Assembly (NCBI GenBank): GCA_948567375.1
Contig: OX419761.1
Span: 54,686,501 to 54,750,500 of the forward strand
Length of the DNA stretch: 64,000 nt
Direction: 5' to 3'
From: Lunularia cruciata
Lineage: Eukaryota; Streptophyta; Marchantiopsida; Lunulariales; Lunulariaceae
Position numbers and translations under genes: made by a program. The notes beneath the pieces are model-generated. The model was given only the letters and a program-made list of their open reading frames with translations, did no database searches and was not told the origin of the DNA. Each line of letters begins with the position of its first letter. Within the stretch, counting starts at the first letter, position 1. Shown one piece after another: positions 21,561 through 32,694 of this stretch.

Positions 21561-22646
21561 TCCAAATCAATATACTCTCCATATCACTATATCAATAAGG
21601 ACATCAAAAACTAGTCTATTGCTAGTCAACTCAATCCAAATACCAAGTCCTTTTAGAGCACCCAGATCCTTTATACTAAATGTAGAACAACTCATGTAGC
21701 TCTTCAAGGACCTCCAAACTCTCCGTCTTTCCTCTCTTGTAAGCTTGGGTCCAAGATCTGGCTCCCAAGTATCCTCTATAATTGTAGTAGGAGTGGAAGA
21801 CGTGGTGACTAGCTGCTACACTGGGCCCTTTGGAGCAGTAGTGTCATGCTCCCAAGCACTAGAGGTCCCAACCTCAGTGTGAAAAACTCCCTCCACTCTA
21901 GCTGCAAGCTCCACATGTCCTCTAGTAGCATCCCAAGTGGACCAAGGGTGTAATCCAAGTAGCTCACACTCACTTGGATGGATTCCAAGTAGACCACTCC
22001 CCTAGTAGCTATTGGATGTGTCCCAAGAATACCATATCCATTCGGTCCATCGCTCCCAAAATGTGCTTGAATCATCTCAATAGGCATGACAGAGCTCACA
22101 AATGTCCGAATGGTGATGTCTATCAAGTGCATCTTACGTTGCTCTACCAAGCCAAGGCTCACAATCCATGTCAAACAATCCAAGTCCATAGCCTAACCTA
22201 ACATTTGATGCTTGGATGCCTCTAACACTACTAGAACAACGATAATACAGGTTAAAAAATCCATCACCGCTCTCTCTCATTGGCGTTGGGCTCCACCAAC
22301 TACTATAATTGTGAGTCCCAAACCAATCCAAGACCTCTCTCCCAAAAAGCATGAGAGCTTGGCAAACTCATGAGTGTGGGAAAAGCGGCTCTAGGTTGTC
22401 CAACTAGGTTCACCATTTCCATAGGTGACCTATCAACCACTACCATTGTCTAAGATTGACGCCCAACATCCAAGATCTCATCATGAATGATGTGGTCTAG
22501 CCATTGAATCCCATCATAAGTGCATTGTAGAACCTCTCTAGGTAAGAGGTTTGTCCACCAAAGATGAAGATAATGAGCCCGTGATCCCACTCTGGTTGCA
22601 TCTAACAAAATAGCAAGTCCTATCCAAGAATAGACCTGATGTGTAT
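21561..22646 (-). pseudogene. D2 methyltransferase C-terminal part and RT leader
   Basis: Aligns on the minus strand to D1 about 34708-35860. Readable pieces are DCLTWIVSLGLVEQRKM (after motif X) and the segment around TGAGTTTGCCAAG near 22360. The stretch 22353-22646 covers the motif VIII-IX part, heavily mutated. G1 interrupts it at 22647. Confidence 0.75.
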
Positions 22647-23336
22647 TGTAACACCCATTTATGCATGTGTGTGGTATTGTGATATTTAGCTTGGTATTAC
22701 ACGTACTTAAGAGATATTATTTATATAGATATAAAGGATGGTTCTATATTAGTCATGGTTAGCTAAAGTTAGTCATAGCTAAGATAGATGGGACCTTACT
22801 TTAGAGGAAGTAGAAAAGATGAGCACCACTATTTTGGATTTTAGTGTGTTGACTTGGTATTATTCCTAGGTGTTTGGCTTTGAGGAAAGAGTTGAGAACT
22901 CTTGGGCCCGCAAGCCTTTTTGTTTTGGATTCTTCTTTAGTCCAAGGATAGCCCATGTGAAGGAATCCTTGCTTTAGTGGTTGGGTCAAGATAAGACCAC
23001 ATGCTTAGGGGAATATGCCCATGTGAATGGATATTCCTTTCTACTTTTTGACTTTACTTGACTTTTAGTCTAGTAACTTGAGTTACTATGGTAATAAGTA
23101 ACTTTGGTACGTAACTATTTCACAAGTATATAAACAAGGGGTGAGGAGGTACTCATCATCCTTTCATTTGCAACTATCTCTCTCTCATTGAGTTCTCTAG
23201 TGAGCAATGTCTTGAGTCTTGGAGTGTTAGCCTTGGAGGAGTATGATGGAGTTGGGGTTCCTTGCCTTCTTAGTCCATGGTGCGCTACCATAGTAGCCAT
23301 CAGAGGTTCATCCTGAGTGAGAGACATGCCGGCTCA
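22647..23336 (+). repeat. 5' LTR of G1
   Basis: 690 bp, TGTAACACCC to GGCTCA, colinear with 28463-29152 without indels. Confidence 0.93.
23127..23134 (+). promoter_or_regulatory. TATA box of the G1 5' LTR
   Basis: TATATAAA followed by CAAGGGG. The identical copy in the 3' LTR is at 28943-28950. A canonical plant core promoter in a plausible U3/R position. Confidence 0.7.
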
Positions 23337-23342
23337 CATTTT

Positions 23343-23360
23343 TGGTTCCGTTGCCGGGAC
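23343..23360 (+). other. Primer binding site of G1
   Basis: TGGTTCCGTTGCCGGGAC, 6 nt after the LTR. It resembles TGGCGCCGTTGCCGGGGA (tRNA-Asp type) with three changes. Confidence 0.75.
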
Positions 23361-23418
23361 CTCTCTAGAAGGCAAGATAATGTTCCGCGTCCAATTCTAT
23401 ATTAGGTAGAAGGAGGCT

Positions 23419-23530
23419 ATGAGAGCTCACTTGGAGAGAACATTAGGAGAGGAGAGGGCTGAACTTATGTTAGAGAACCAAGATCCATTTGTATACCCTG
23501 TAGTTCATTATGATATCTTTGAGGTGATTT
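23419..23530 (+). pseudogene. G1 gag N-terminus
   Basis: ATG at 23419 opens MRAHLERTLGEERAELMLEN and runs about 37 residues before similarity to gag fades. No capsid domain follows. Confidence 0.55.
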
Positions 23531-24037
23531 TGTACATCTTGTACACATGAGAGGAATTGGAGAGATTGTGTGAGGTGGATTGCAGATTTTGGGGATTAAG
23601 GTGATTTTGGGCAAAATCTCAAGTTTGAGATCTGGACTTGAGATTTCTACACATGATAGCTTGGGTTATTTTTCAGTTAGCACACTTGAAATGATTGTGA
23701 GAGCTTCTATGCGCAGTGGGCTAGAATTTTTGAAAGTTGATAGGGTAAAGTGCTTCCGCAACTGCATGCTCTCTAGAAAATTGTACAGAGTCTGCCATTT
23801 CTTCAATTTTCAGTGAATTGTCCTGAACATTTCCAAGAAAAATCAGTGCATTTTATCCTACCTTCTGCCACAAAAATTAGAGAGAGATCATTCTTGCGCA
23901 AAGAATGATGAGTTTTTGAAGTGAGGGGGGTGGTTTTCAGACCAAATCTGAAATATAGGTGCTGAATAGAAAGGTGTCTAGGCCAAATGGCTCAATGAAA
24001 AGATCTGAAATTTTGCAGGGAGGAGTTGTAATCAAGT
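23531..24037. other. Unrelated insert replacing the G1 capsid region
   Basis: About 0.5 kb between the gag start and the gag C-terminus with no recognisable capsid motif and no long ORF in the gag frame. It may be a captured host fragment or filler at a deletion. The source is not identifiable here. Confidence 0.5.
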
Positions 24038-24535
24038 GTGAAAAATTTCTTCTTCAAGGTGAGATATGAGAAACCTTCTTCCAAGGTTGAAGCTATCAAG
24101 ATCGCAATTCGTATGGAGGAGAGTTTGGAAGGGGATGAGAGTGATTTGGTGGTGAAGGAGGTTGTGCATCCTCCTCAAGGCTACAAGTATGGTGGAACTT
24201 CTGATACTTTGGTGACAAGGGTTGCACCACAAGTAGTAGTTGCTTCAGTTCTTGCACCTCCACCAAAAGATCCACTCCAAACCATCACAGAACAACTTGT
24301 GGATCTCAAGATCAATGTGGTGCAACTATAGGAGAAGAGAGAGGTGGATCAAAATGTAGGGAGAGGGCCTAGGAGTTATGGAAACTATCCATATAGAGGA
24401 GGCCAACCAGCCAACAATTTCAATGATAGAAATTGTTTTGGTTGTGGAGGAAGAGGCCATATCCAAAGGAATTGCCCAAATTCCACTTACCATGAAGGAA
24501 GGGGTTTTGAGGGAGCCAATAGAGGGAAAGAGTGA
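24038..24535 (+). pseudogene. G1 gag C-terminus with CCHC knuckle
   Basis: One frame with a TAG at 24329-24331 and a TGA at 24533-24535. It contains KVEAIKIAIRMEESL (end of capsid) and the zinc knuckle CFGCGGRGHIQRNC near 24434-24476, followed by basic/glycine sequence. The frame continues into protease. Confidence 0.8.
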
Positions 24536-24550
24536 GGTAGTGAAACCCAA

Positions 24551-25582
24551 GTGGCTCCTAATCCCAACAAAGGTAAGGGGATAGCATCCATAGATGTGGT
24601 TGAGAGCAAGTATGAGAAGGGAGAGTGCTCAAACTCCAAGGGTCTTAATTTGGAGCTTTTGGCACAAGAGAAGAAGAGAGCTCGTTTTGCAGAGGATGTT
24701 CACTCTTCTCAAGGATTTACTTCAAGCAAGGATACTCCTATGTCTACTAGGAGCACTCGCACCTCAACACCATCAACAACAAGGACTCCAAGGAAGAAGT
24801 TGGGGAGGGAGGACTTCTTGATCTCAAAGCAACAATGTAACTACAATGTGTTGGAGGATGTTGGTAGTCACAAGGCTAACATCACAGTGTGCCAATTAAT
24901 TGCTTTGAACCCTACCTTGAGAAAGGAGCTTACAGGTGGTTTGAGTTCTACAAGGAGCAAGAAGAAGAAGAAGGCAAAAGTTCCAGTATCAATGGGGGTG
25001 GTGGATGCCAAGCCAGCACCATGGGAGGCTTGTGAATATGCCTCCAAGATTGATGTGAGAGTGAATGGTCACAACATCAAGGATGCATTGGTTGATGGAG
25101 GATCAGCAGTGAATGCCATGTCAGAAAGGTTGATGAAGAAGTTGGGTATGATACCCTCAAGAGCTTCAACATTTGTGGTGAGCATGGCAAACAAGCAACA
25201 AGTTCGACCAGTAGGGGTGATGGATAAGGTGGTAGTTTCAGTTATGGGAGTTCAAAATCTCATGACTTTCCAAGTCTTGAAGGATTCAAGCTATGACTTA
25301 CTTCTTGGGAGGCCATGGTTGAGAGCAGCACGCACAACTGATCGATGACACAAAGGGTACTTGAGGATTGGGCCATCAAACCATAGAGTCACAATTCCTA
25401 TGACTAACACCACCAACACTTCACATTCAGATACACCATCTTCTGATTATTGGGAATCAGATTCTGAAGAAGGAGCTTCAGGTGTGGACACAAGCATGGA
25501 AGAGGAGACTTCCACGGAGGAGGATGAATCTGAAACTGATTTAGATGTGTATCCTTTGTGTGCTATGGATTTTGCACCTTAG
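24551..25582 (+). pseudogene. G1 retropepsin
   Basis: The same frame as gag. A Lys/Ser/Thr-rich linker, then the protease with active site VDGGSAVNAM near residue 184 and LLLGRPWLRAA near its end. Stops occur at 25346-25348 (TGA) and 25580-25582 (TAG). An acidic serine/glutamate region separates the protease from RT. The DGG form is common among plant Ty3 proteases. Confidence 0.85.
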
Positions 25583-25591
25583 CCAGAGGTT

Positions 25592-26470
25592 TTGAAGGAC
25601 CCAGATAAATCACCATTGACACTTGAGGAGGTAGAGAGAAGGTTATCTACCCTCAAGTATGGCCCAAATGTTACCAAGGAGGAGAAGGTGAGATTTGAGG
25701 AGATTTTCCGCAAGTTCATCCATGTGTTTGCTTTTAGTTACAAGGATTTGAAGGAAGTCACCTTGGAGGAGCACAAGATAGAGGTGGAGTCACATGCAAG
25801 ACCAATCTGCCAAAAGCAACGTCGCATTAGCCCACCAATATCTTTGGTTGTGAAGGAGGAGATTGATAAGCTCAAGGAGGCTGGGTTTATCTTTGAGGTG
25901 GAGAATTCAGAATGGGTGTCTCCAATTGTCATTGTGAAGAAAAAGAATGGCAAGCTTTGGGTATGTGTGGATTACAAGCAGCTCAATGCTGTTACCAAGA
26001 AGCCCTACTACCCATTGCCATTCATTGATGAGATCTTGGAGGAGGTTGCAGGTCATGAGAGGTACAGTTTTGGAGATGGTTACAGTGGATATAACCAAAT
26101 CAAGATTGCACCAGAGCATCAACAACTCACCACATTCACCACACCTTGGGGAACTTACGCTTTCAAGGTCATGCCTTTTGGGCTTTGCAATGCTCCAGCC
26201 ACATTCCAACGGTTCATGAACAAGGTATTTGAACCTTTCATTGGGAAATTTGTGAGAGATTTCATTGATGACTTTTGTGTCTATGGGAGCAAGGAGGAGC
26301 ACTTTGACCACCTAATCAAAGTCTTGCAACGCTTGGATGAGGCAAATGCATCACTCAACCTAGAGAAGTGCATTTGGATGTGAAGAAGGTCTACTTTTGG
26401 GGCACATCATCTCCAAGGATGGAATAGCAGTTGATCCTAAGAAGGTGAGGAAAATCTCAGCCTTCCATTC
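25592..26470 (+). pseudogene. G1 reverse transcriptase
   Basis: RT in the same frame to 26383: [59 protein letters not shown] and FIDDFCVYG (catalytic Asp pair). A TGA at 26381-26383 results from a frameshift. The next piece (LGHIISKDGIAVDPKKV) is in another frame, and a further shift near 26465 leads to the RNase H/integrase ORF. Confidence 0.88.
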
Positions 26471-26479
26471 CCTTCAAGC

Positions 26480-28414
26480 TTGACAAAGTTACGCCAATTC
26501 TTGGGGATGGTTGGGTACTATAGGAGTTTCATCTTCTCATTTTCCAACAAGGCTTATGCATTGACCATCTACATGAAGAAGGGTGTAGATTACATGGTGA
26601 TTTTGGAAGACAAGGAGGCTCTCAAAGCTTTTGAGGAGCTCAAGCAATCCCTTGTTGTAGCTCCAATTCTTGCTAAACTTGATTGGAGTAAACCTTTCAT
26701 CCTCTACATTGATGCTTCTAATGTAGCTATAGGATGCACTCTTAGTCAATTAGGCCAAGATGGGCATGATCATCCAATAGCTTATGCTAGTAGGCAGATG
26801 GTTTCAGCAGAGAAGAACTACTCTGTCACGGAGAGAGAAGGGTTGGCAGTGATCTTTGGTCTCAAGAAGTTTAGACACTACTTGATTGGAGGGAAAGCCA
26901 CCATTGTCACGGATCACAAGGCTTTGAAGTACATCTTCAACAAGCCTAATGTTGAAGGGAGACTAGCAAGGTGGATGATACTCTTGTCTGAGTATGACTA
27001 CACCATTGAAGATAGGCCAGGAAAGAAACATGCAAATGCTGATTTATTATCTAGAGCCTATGATCATGATGGAGATGAGCCAGTGGATGATTCCTTCCCG
27101 AATGAGGAGCTCATGACAATCTCAGTCACTCAAGAGGTTCCAATAGAGTACAAGGAGATTGTGGATTTTGTGACAAGAGGTAACTATCCAGAAGGAATGC
27201 ATGCTAGGGAGAGGAAGGCCCTTGCAGCAAGATCTAGACCTTACACAATGGTGGAGGATATTCTTTTTCACCAAGGAGCAAATGGTCTACTTCAAAGAGC
27301 AGTGGGTAAGGAAGAGTCTATCCTACTCATAAAGGAGTTTCATGAAGGTTTAGTATGTGGAGGACACTTTGCAAGAAAGGTGACTGCTTTCAAGATTCTA
27401 GATGCAAGTTACCATTGGAGAGGGATTTTCAAGGATTGTCTTGATTATTGCAAAACTTGTCATGTTTGTCAAGCTTTTGCTAGAAAGTCTACATCCACTC
27501 CACCACTTAGATCAATTCCATTGCTAGGACCTTTTGAGAAGTGGGGAATTGATTTTGTAGGTCCTCTCAATAGAACCCCAAGGAACAATCGGTACATTGT
27601 GGTAGTTACTGATTACCTTACCAAGTGGGTTGAGGCTAGACCATTGAGGGACAAGAATGAAGATGAAGTGGGTAGATTTCTTTATGAACGCATTATCACT
27701 AGGTTTGGATGCCCTTTAGAGTTGGTTTCTGATAGAAGAGGAGAGTTTACAGGAAGCATTACTACAGCCATGCTACGACATTTCTCTATCACACATAGAG
27801 TAACTACATCCTATAAGCCAAATTCCAATGGCTTGGCAGAGAGAACCAATCAGACCTTGTGCATGATGTTGGCCAAAGATGCAGAAATGGAGAGGGCTAA
27901 ACATCATTGGGACAAGAGGATTCATGCAGTTTTGTGGGAGTATAGGACAACCATGAAAACTTCCACCGGATATTCTCCATTTCAATTGGTGTATAGTATT
28001 GAGTCTACCTTACCTATTCACTTTGATCTTCCTACCTTCCAAAGCATTCATAGGAGATTGAAGAAAGCACAAGGAGGTGACGCAGAGAAGTCAAGGAAGG
28101 ATCAACTCATGGAGTTGGAAGAGGCAAGAGCAGTTGCTATGGTTCGAGTGGAGCAAGCCCAAAGGAAACAAAAGGAGAGCTATGACAAGAGGCAATGCAA
28201 GAAGAAGGTGGAGACTTTCAAAGAAGGTGATTGGGTAATGTTGTTTGATTCCATTCGATTCAAGAGAGTGCAAAAGAAGTTTTTGCCTAAGTACTTTGGA
28301 CCTTTCATAGTGGAGAAGGTGTGGGGAAATTACACCTATGATCTCAAGGAGTTGGGAGGAAGACACTTTGATAGGATTAACCATGATAAGTTGAAGATGT
28401 ACCATAGAAGGTAG
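26480..28414 (+). CDS. G1 RNase H and integrase, long intact ORF
   Basis: 644 codons open (it starts at TTG in the middle of pol, so it is not an independent gene). RNase H acidic residues are D78 (YIDAS), E120, D145 (VTDHK) and D188 (NADLLSR). The integrase zinc finger is H288, H296, C327, C330. The core D,D35E triad is D358 (GIDFVGP), D418 (LVSDRR) and E454 (GLAERTN). The C-terminus has KYFGPFIVEKV (GPF/Y-like) and ends at 28412-28414, about 35 bp before the purine tract. No chromodomain. All catalytic residues are intact. Confidence 0.9.
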   Translation: MTKLRQFLGMVGYYRSFIFSFSNKAYALTIYMKKGVDYMVILEDKEALKAFEELKQSLVVAPILAKLDWSKPFILYIDASNVAIGCTLSQLGQDGHDHPIAYASRQMVSAEKNYSVTEREGLAVIFGLKKFRHYLIGGKATIVTDHKALKYIFNKPNVEGRLARWMILLSEYDYTIEDRPGKKHANADLLSRAYDHDGDEPVDDSFPNEELMTISVTQEVPIEYKEIVDFVTRGNYPEGMHARERKALAARSRPYTMVEDILFHQGANGLLQRAVGKEESILLIKEFHEGLVCGGHFARKVTAFKILDASYHWRGIFKDCLDYCKTCHVCQAFARKSTSTPPLRSIPLLGPFEKWGIDFVGPLNRTPRNNRYIVVVTDYLTKWVEARPLRDKNEDEVGRFLYERIITRFGCPLELVSDRRGEFTGSITTAMLRHFSITHRVTTSYKPNSNGLAERTNQTLCMMLAKDAEMERAKHHWDKRIHAVLWEYRTTMKTSTGYSPFQLVYSIESTLPIHFDLPTFQSIHRRLKKAQGGDAEKSRKDQLMELEEARAVAMVRVEQAQRKQKESYDKRQCKKKVETFKEGDWVMLFDSIRFKRVQKKFLPKYFGPFIVEKVWGNYTYDLKELGGRHFDRINHDKLKMYHRR

Positions 28415-28450
28415 AGAGACCTTCACTTTGAGGACAAAGTGAAAACTTAG

Positions 28451-28462
28451 TCCGGGGGTAAA
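28451..28462 (+). other. Polypurine tract of G1
   Basis: TCCGGGGGTAAA directly before the 3' LTR. Confidence 0.75.
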
Positions 28463-29152
28463 TGTAACACCCATTTGTGCATGTGTGTGGTATTGTGATA
28501 TTTAGCTTGGTATTACACGTACTTAAGAGATATTATTTATATAGATATAAAGGATGGTTCTATATTAGTCATGGTTAGCTAAAGTTAGTCATAGCTAAGA
28601 TAGATGGGACCTTACTTTAGAGGAAGTAGAAAAGATGAGCACCACTATTTTGGATTTTAGTGTGTTGACTTGGTATTATTCCTAGGTGTTTGGCTTTGAG
28701 GAAAGAGTTGAGAACTCTTGGGCCCGCAAGCCTTTTTGTTTTGGATTCTTCTTTAGTCCAAGGATAGCCCATGTGAAGGAATCCTTGACTTAGTGGTTGG
28801 GTCAAGATAAGACCACATGCTTAGGGGAATATGCCCATGTGAATGGATATTCCTTTCTACTTTTTGACTTTACTTGACTTTTAGTCTAGTAACTTGAGTT
28901 ACTATGGTAATTAGTAACTTTGGTACGTAACTATTTCACAAGTATATAAACAAGGGGTGAGGAGGTACTCATCATCCTTTCATTTGCAACTATCTCTCTC
29001 TCCTTGAGTTCTCTAGTGAGCAATGTCTTGAGTCTTGGAGTGTTAGCCTTGGAGGAGTATGATGGAGTTGGGGTTCCTTGCCTTCTTAGTCCATGGTGCG
29101 CTACCATAATAGCCATCAAAGGTTCATCCTAACTGAGAGACAGGCTGGCTCA
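28463..29152 (+). repeat. 3' LTR of G1
   Basis: 690 bp, equal in length to the 5' LTR with about 11 substitutions. TATA box at 28943-28950. Confidence 0.93.
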
Positions 29153-29532
29153 TAGTACTCACCACCACATGGGTGAGAGAATCACCCATCAAAGGGATGT
29201 TCTCCAAAATGTAAGCTAGAGAAACAATCTGATGAATAGGAGATGTTGTACTATCCGTAACATCTCCCAAAACACACCAAAACAAGGATCCTAAAGACCC
29301 ATACCTTGGCCAACACATGTATGTCCCTTACATGGCCATCTAGAAATCACCAAATGAATAGGTCCATGTTGCTCCAGGTCATGCGCCTCCAACAAAGAAA
29401 TGTCTCATGGTAAGGCCTTCTGGTAACCCTTGACTACTGACATATGTAGTAACTCAAGATATTGATAGGCCAAGTAAGACACATGATGGAGAGAGACTCA
29501 CCTAGCAATCTCATCTCTCTCCACATACAAGT
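29153..29532 (-). pseudogene. D2 methyltransferase, motif IV to VI segment
   Basis: Minus-strand translation gives HLVISRWPCKGHTC, with the catalytic Pro-Cys of C5-methyltransferase motif IV (Cys codon at 29330-29332). FGVFWEMLRI and LENIPLMGDSLTHVVV (motif VI, ENV to ENI) follow. The frame is better preserved here than in D1. Ends abut G1 and D1. Confidence 0.82.
29529..29532. repeat. Target duplication of D1, left (AAGT)
   Basis: AAGT before D1 and again at 39464-39467. Removing D1 and one copy restores continuous D2 sequence. Confidence 0.8.
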
Positions 29533-29981
29533 TGTCACGCCATTTGTAGTTCCGCATCTAGATGCTCGGACATTGGAGTTCCAGTGATAGTAGTTAGAGT
29601 TATTCTAGCAGTTTCTCAGAATCTACTTTCCGACGGTTAGATTTTGTGTTTGGGGTACTGACTTCATGGTAAGACCCACCATCACTTTGCACCATTTGCA
29701 CCGTCAAGTGTGCCGTCAACGGGACCTTTAGGGTTTTAGAGCTAGCTCGAGTCCAGGGGGTATAGTTTCAAAGTGAGCTCCAGAGAGCTCACTTCTCTGA
29801 TGTTGAGCCTTTGAGTTCCTGGCTATGGTGGACAGAGGCCGGCGAGCGTCACCTGGATTCTCTATGCTTGAGTGGGTATGGCTTGATTGTAATCAATGCC
29901 CAGTTGTTGGCAGTTTATAGAGTGACAGATCAAGTACTGATCTGAGTTGAGTTGAGTTGAGAGTGTTAAGCAATCTGATTA
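29533..29981 (+). repeat. Terminal block B1 of D1
   Basis: 449 bp starting TGTCACGCCATTTG. It is repeated at 38918-39357 and, reverse-complemented, at the 5' end of D2 (43517-43067). Here it is followed by leader, not by block A. It ends in a GAGTTGAGTTGAGTTGAG tract and CAATCTGATTA. Confidence 0.9.
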
Positions 29982-31449
29982 CAGTAGAGAAGTGAGGTCA
30001 GGGGGAAATCGGGTGCAGGAACGTTGAGTGTTGGTGGTATCTCCAAGCTCGGTGGATCATGGTAGCTCGATTCAAGTTCTGTGTTTCCCTAGTGCGCAGA
30101 AGCTTGTTCAATTGATGCAGATTTGGCAGTTAGGCGGATGGTGTGCGGAAGGGCTGGCCAAATTTTGAGCAAAGAAGGAGCAATTTTCGAGCAGTGTTGT
30201 GATTTTGAGCTTAGGAGGTGAAGGCAGGACCAATTTGCTGCGAGTTGGGCTCAAAAAGTCAAATTGAAGGTAGAGTTGGGAAGCTCTTCTCATGAATTTG
30301 TGATTTGGAAAAACCCATTTTGTCAATTTGGCTCGAGTGGAAAGTTAGCAGGGGATTTGGCGGACAGCCATCTTTAGGGTTTATGTCAGATTTTACGTCA
30401 GATTTATGTCAGATTTTGGCCAAAATTGGAGGAGTTTTCACTGTTTGGCTAGATTTGGAGGAGTTTCGCTAGTTTGGATAACTTTTGCAGATTTGGAGAA
30501 GTTTTGCCAATTTTGGAGGAGGTTCAAAGTGGCAACAAGAAAGGCCTCATTTGGCTGAATTTCGGCATTTCGAGGCTTCGAGGCATAGGGCTATGGGCTA
30601 TGAGAGGCTACGAAGGCCTAGAAGGGCCAGCAAGCCAGCTTGCTGGCGTGAGGCTAGCTAGTTTAGAGTAGATCTTTGTCACTGGTTGGAAAAATCTGCC
30701 TTTCTTGCTAGATTGTGCGCAACAGGGTTTGACCCCTAGATCTCTTGTTCCTAGACTGGTGCCCTAGCCAACTGGTCCACCCTCACTTGTTGTCTTAGTG
30801 ACTGTGCCACTGTTATCTATACACATGTAGCTTTGGCTAGGAGAGGCAATTTGATCCCATTCTTGGTGATCCTGGTAGCTTAGGACTTAGATCCGAACTG
30901 CTCTTATGTCAAATGCCAAATGGTGGCAGAGTCAGTCCCGTGTTGTGTTATGAGATGGAGGGTTTTTGTTTAGATTTCTTGTGATTGGATCCCCTCCATT
31001 CTCTACTTCCTATTTGTGCACCATGTTTGTGTGAGGTGCCTTGACTTTTGAGCGTTGGTGCTCTTGTGTGCTCTCGGTGGTGAGGCTGGAGTGATGACCA
31101 ATCAGACTACCTTTGTTTCTCTCCGGTGAGGCAAGAAGTGATGACTTGCCGACCGTGAGAGTGCATGTTATGATGGCAGGTTACAGGTTGCACTTCCCCT
31201 AGTGTAGTTATCTCGGTTAGAGTTACATTAGTGGGTGGTGCTTAGTTGGTACTGGCACTTGTTGGTGTTGGTACGTAGTGGTGTTGGCACTTGGTGGGGT
31301 ACTTGCGGTTGCAGTTGGTGGTTCGGGTTTGTTGGTGTGGTTACTTTGTCACAACGGAGTTCTTTGGAGATTCCAAAGGAGTTAGCCCTACAGTACGCAC
31401 TGGGTTTACTCGGAGTGGCGCTCGGTATTAGCCTGTATCTTAGGTCCCA
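29982..31449 (+). other. Leader of D1
   Basis: About 1.47 kb between B1 and gag with no conserved ORF. The homologous leader in D2 lies at 43066-41683 (minus). It includes the PBS-like site and a CAG-rich end. It could be U5-like or an untranslated leader. Confidence 0.6.
30921..30939 (+). other. PBS-like site in the D1 leader
   Basis: TGGTGGCAGAGTCAGTCCC resembles the initiator-Met PBS (TGGTATCAGAGC...) and is conserved in D2 (minus, near 42205-42190). It lies about 0.94 kb after block B1, much further than a PBS should be if B1 were the 5' LTR. Confidence 0.45.
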
Positions 31450-32694
31450 GTGAGGGAGGAGATTGACTCTCAGTTGGAGTTCGACACAGGAGCTGATTCA
31501 GTTGAGAGTGCACTTGGAGTGTCCGCACCATTGTTGTGGGACATTGACGAGATTTATGGGGCCTCCAAAGGCCCTAGGCGTTACTCTGGTACAGTGGGTA
31601 CCATTGAGTTGGATGACTTCATCTAGGAGTTTGACAGTTGGTGTGATCTGCAACAGATGCGAAACCCAACTTTGTTCACACCCTTCATGGCATGGAAGAG
31701 GTTGTTTCAGCATTTGGAGGGTCCGCCAATGGATGACTACCATGAGTTCAGGAGAGTTCATTTGGAGGAGATCGAGTTATGGAGACAGTATTGGTCTCCA
31801 CACTATGTCTCCATCACTTCAGGTTTGGTGGCCAGGAGTAGATCGGCTGTACCTACGAGTTCTAGCTCAAGTAGTGTTGGTGGAGCTAGTGGAGGTGCAC
31901 TAGCTGGAGATAGTGCTACTACGAGTGGAGGTACCGCTGCAGGAGGTGGTGTGGTACCGGGGTTTAACCCCATGGTGGAGTTCTTCCTGTGTTTGAGGCA
32001 GAACTACCAAGGAGTACGGATTGACAAGCTGAGGAGCTTGCAGGAGTTCCAACGGAAGGCTGGAGAGAGCCTACGCGAGGCATACACTCGCATGAGGCGG
32101 CTGATCAGTTTCACTCAGGGAGTTACTGAGGCCCAGGCAGTCCAGTTTTGGTATGGGATATTGGATAGGGAGTTGCGACGTAGAGTTCGTGATGCTACGT
32201 TGTTGCAGGCTACTTCGTACACTTTGGCAGTAGTCTTTGGTTTGGCTGAGCGTATTGAGCTCAACATGGTGGAGGAGAGAGTGGTGACATCTGGATTTGG
32301 TAGGGAGACCTCATCCACGGCTGTGACTTCTTCTAGAGTGCAGCAGAGTGCACCACGCCCAGTTGGTTTTCGAGGACAAGGTGGACAGCCCAGATCCTAT
32401 GGAGCGAGTGGAGGGCCTAGTGGAGTTAGACCCTTACCCTCATTTTCGGGTCAGCAGCAGCCAGTGAGTGGTGGTGTTGCTTGTTGGACTTGTGGTGGAC
32501 CTCACCATAGGAGAGAGTGTACTCAAGGCAGCAGACCTGATACCTCTAGTGCATCACAGCCAGCACAGAGGCAATGTGAGCATTGCCACAGATTTGGTCA
32601 CACTAGTGATCGGCGTTTTGACCTACACCCGGAGTTACGGAGTGGTAGGGCTGCTATGGCAGGTAGTAGAGGAGCTCCAGTTCATGGAGGATGA
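31450..32694 (+). pseudogene. D1 gag
   Basis: The frame begins at 31450, where D2 has ATG (41682-41680 minus) but D1 has GTG. A TAG at 31622-31624 interrupts it; 31657-32694 is open for 345 codons. Residues of that part: capsid-like KLRSLQEFQRKAGESLREAY (about 117-136); zinc knuckle CWTCGGPHHRREC; second knuckle CEHCHRFGHTSDRR, in which the last Cys is Arg. Gly/Ser/Thr-rich linkers surround them. The frame continues past TGA 32692-32694 into the protease. No matrix or envelope motif. Confidence 0.88.

Larger units (their letters stand above)
22647..29152 (+). mobile_element. G1: young Ty3/gypsy element with a replaced gag core
   Basis: A 6.5-kb element: 690-bp 5' LTR, PBS, gag pieces, protease, RT, RNase H, integrase, purine tract, 690-bp 3' LTR. 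D2 sequence resumes across it, with an ambiguous short duplication (GTA common to both sides). The LTRs differ at about 11 of 690 sites, so insertion is recent, yet gag-pol has four in-frame stops and two frameshifts and most of the capsid is missing. Confidence 0.92.
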
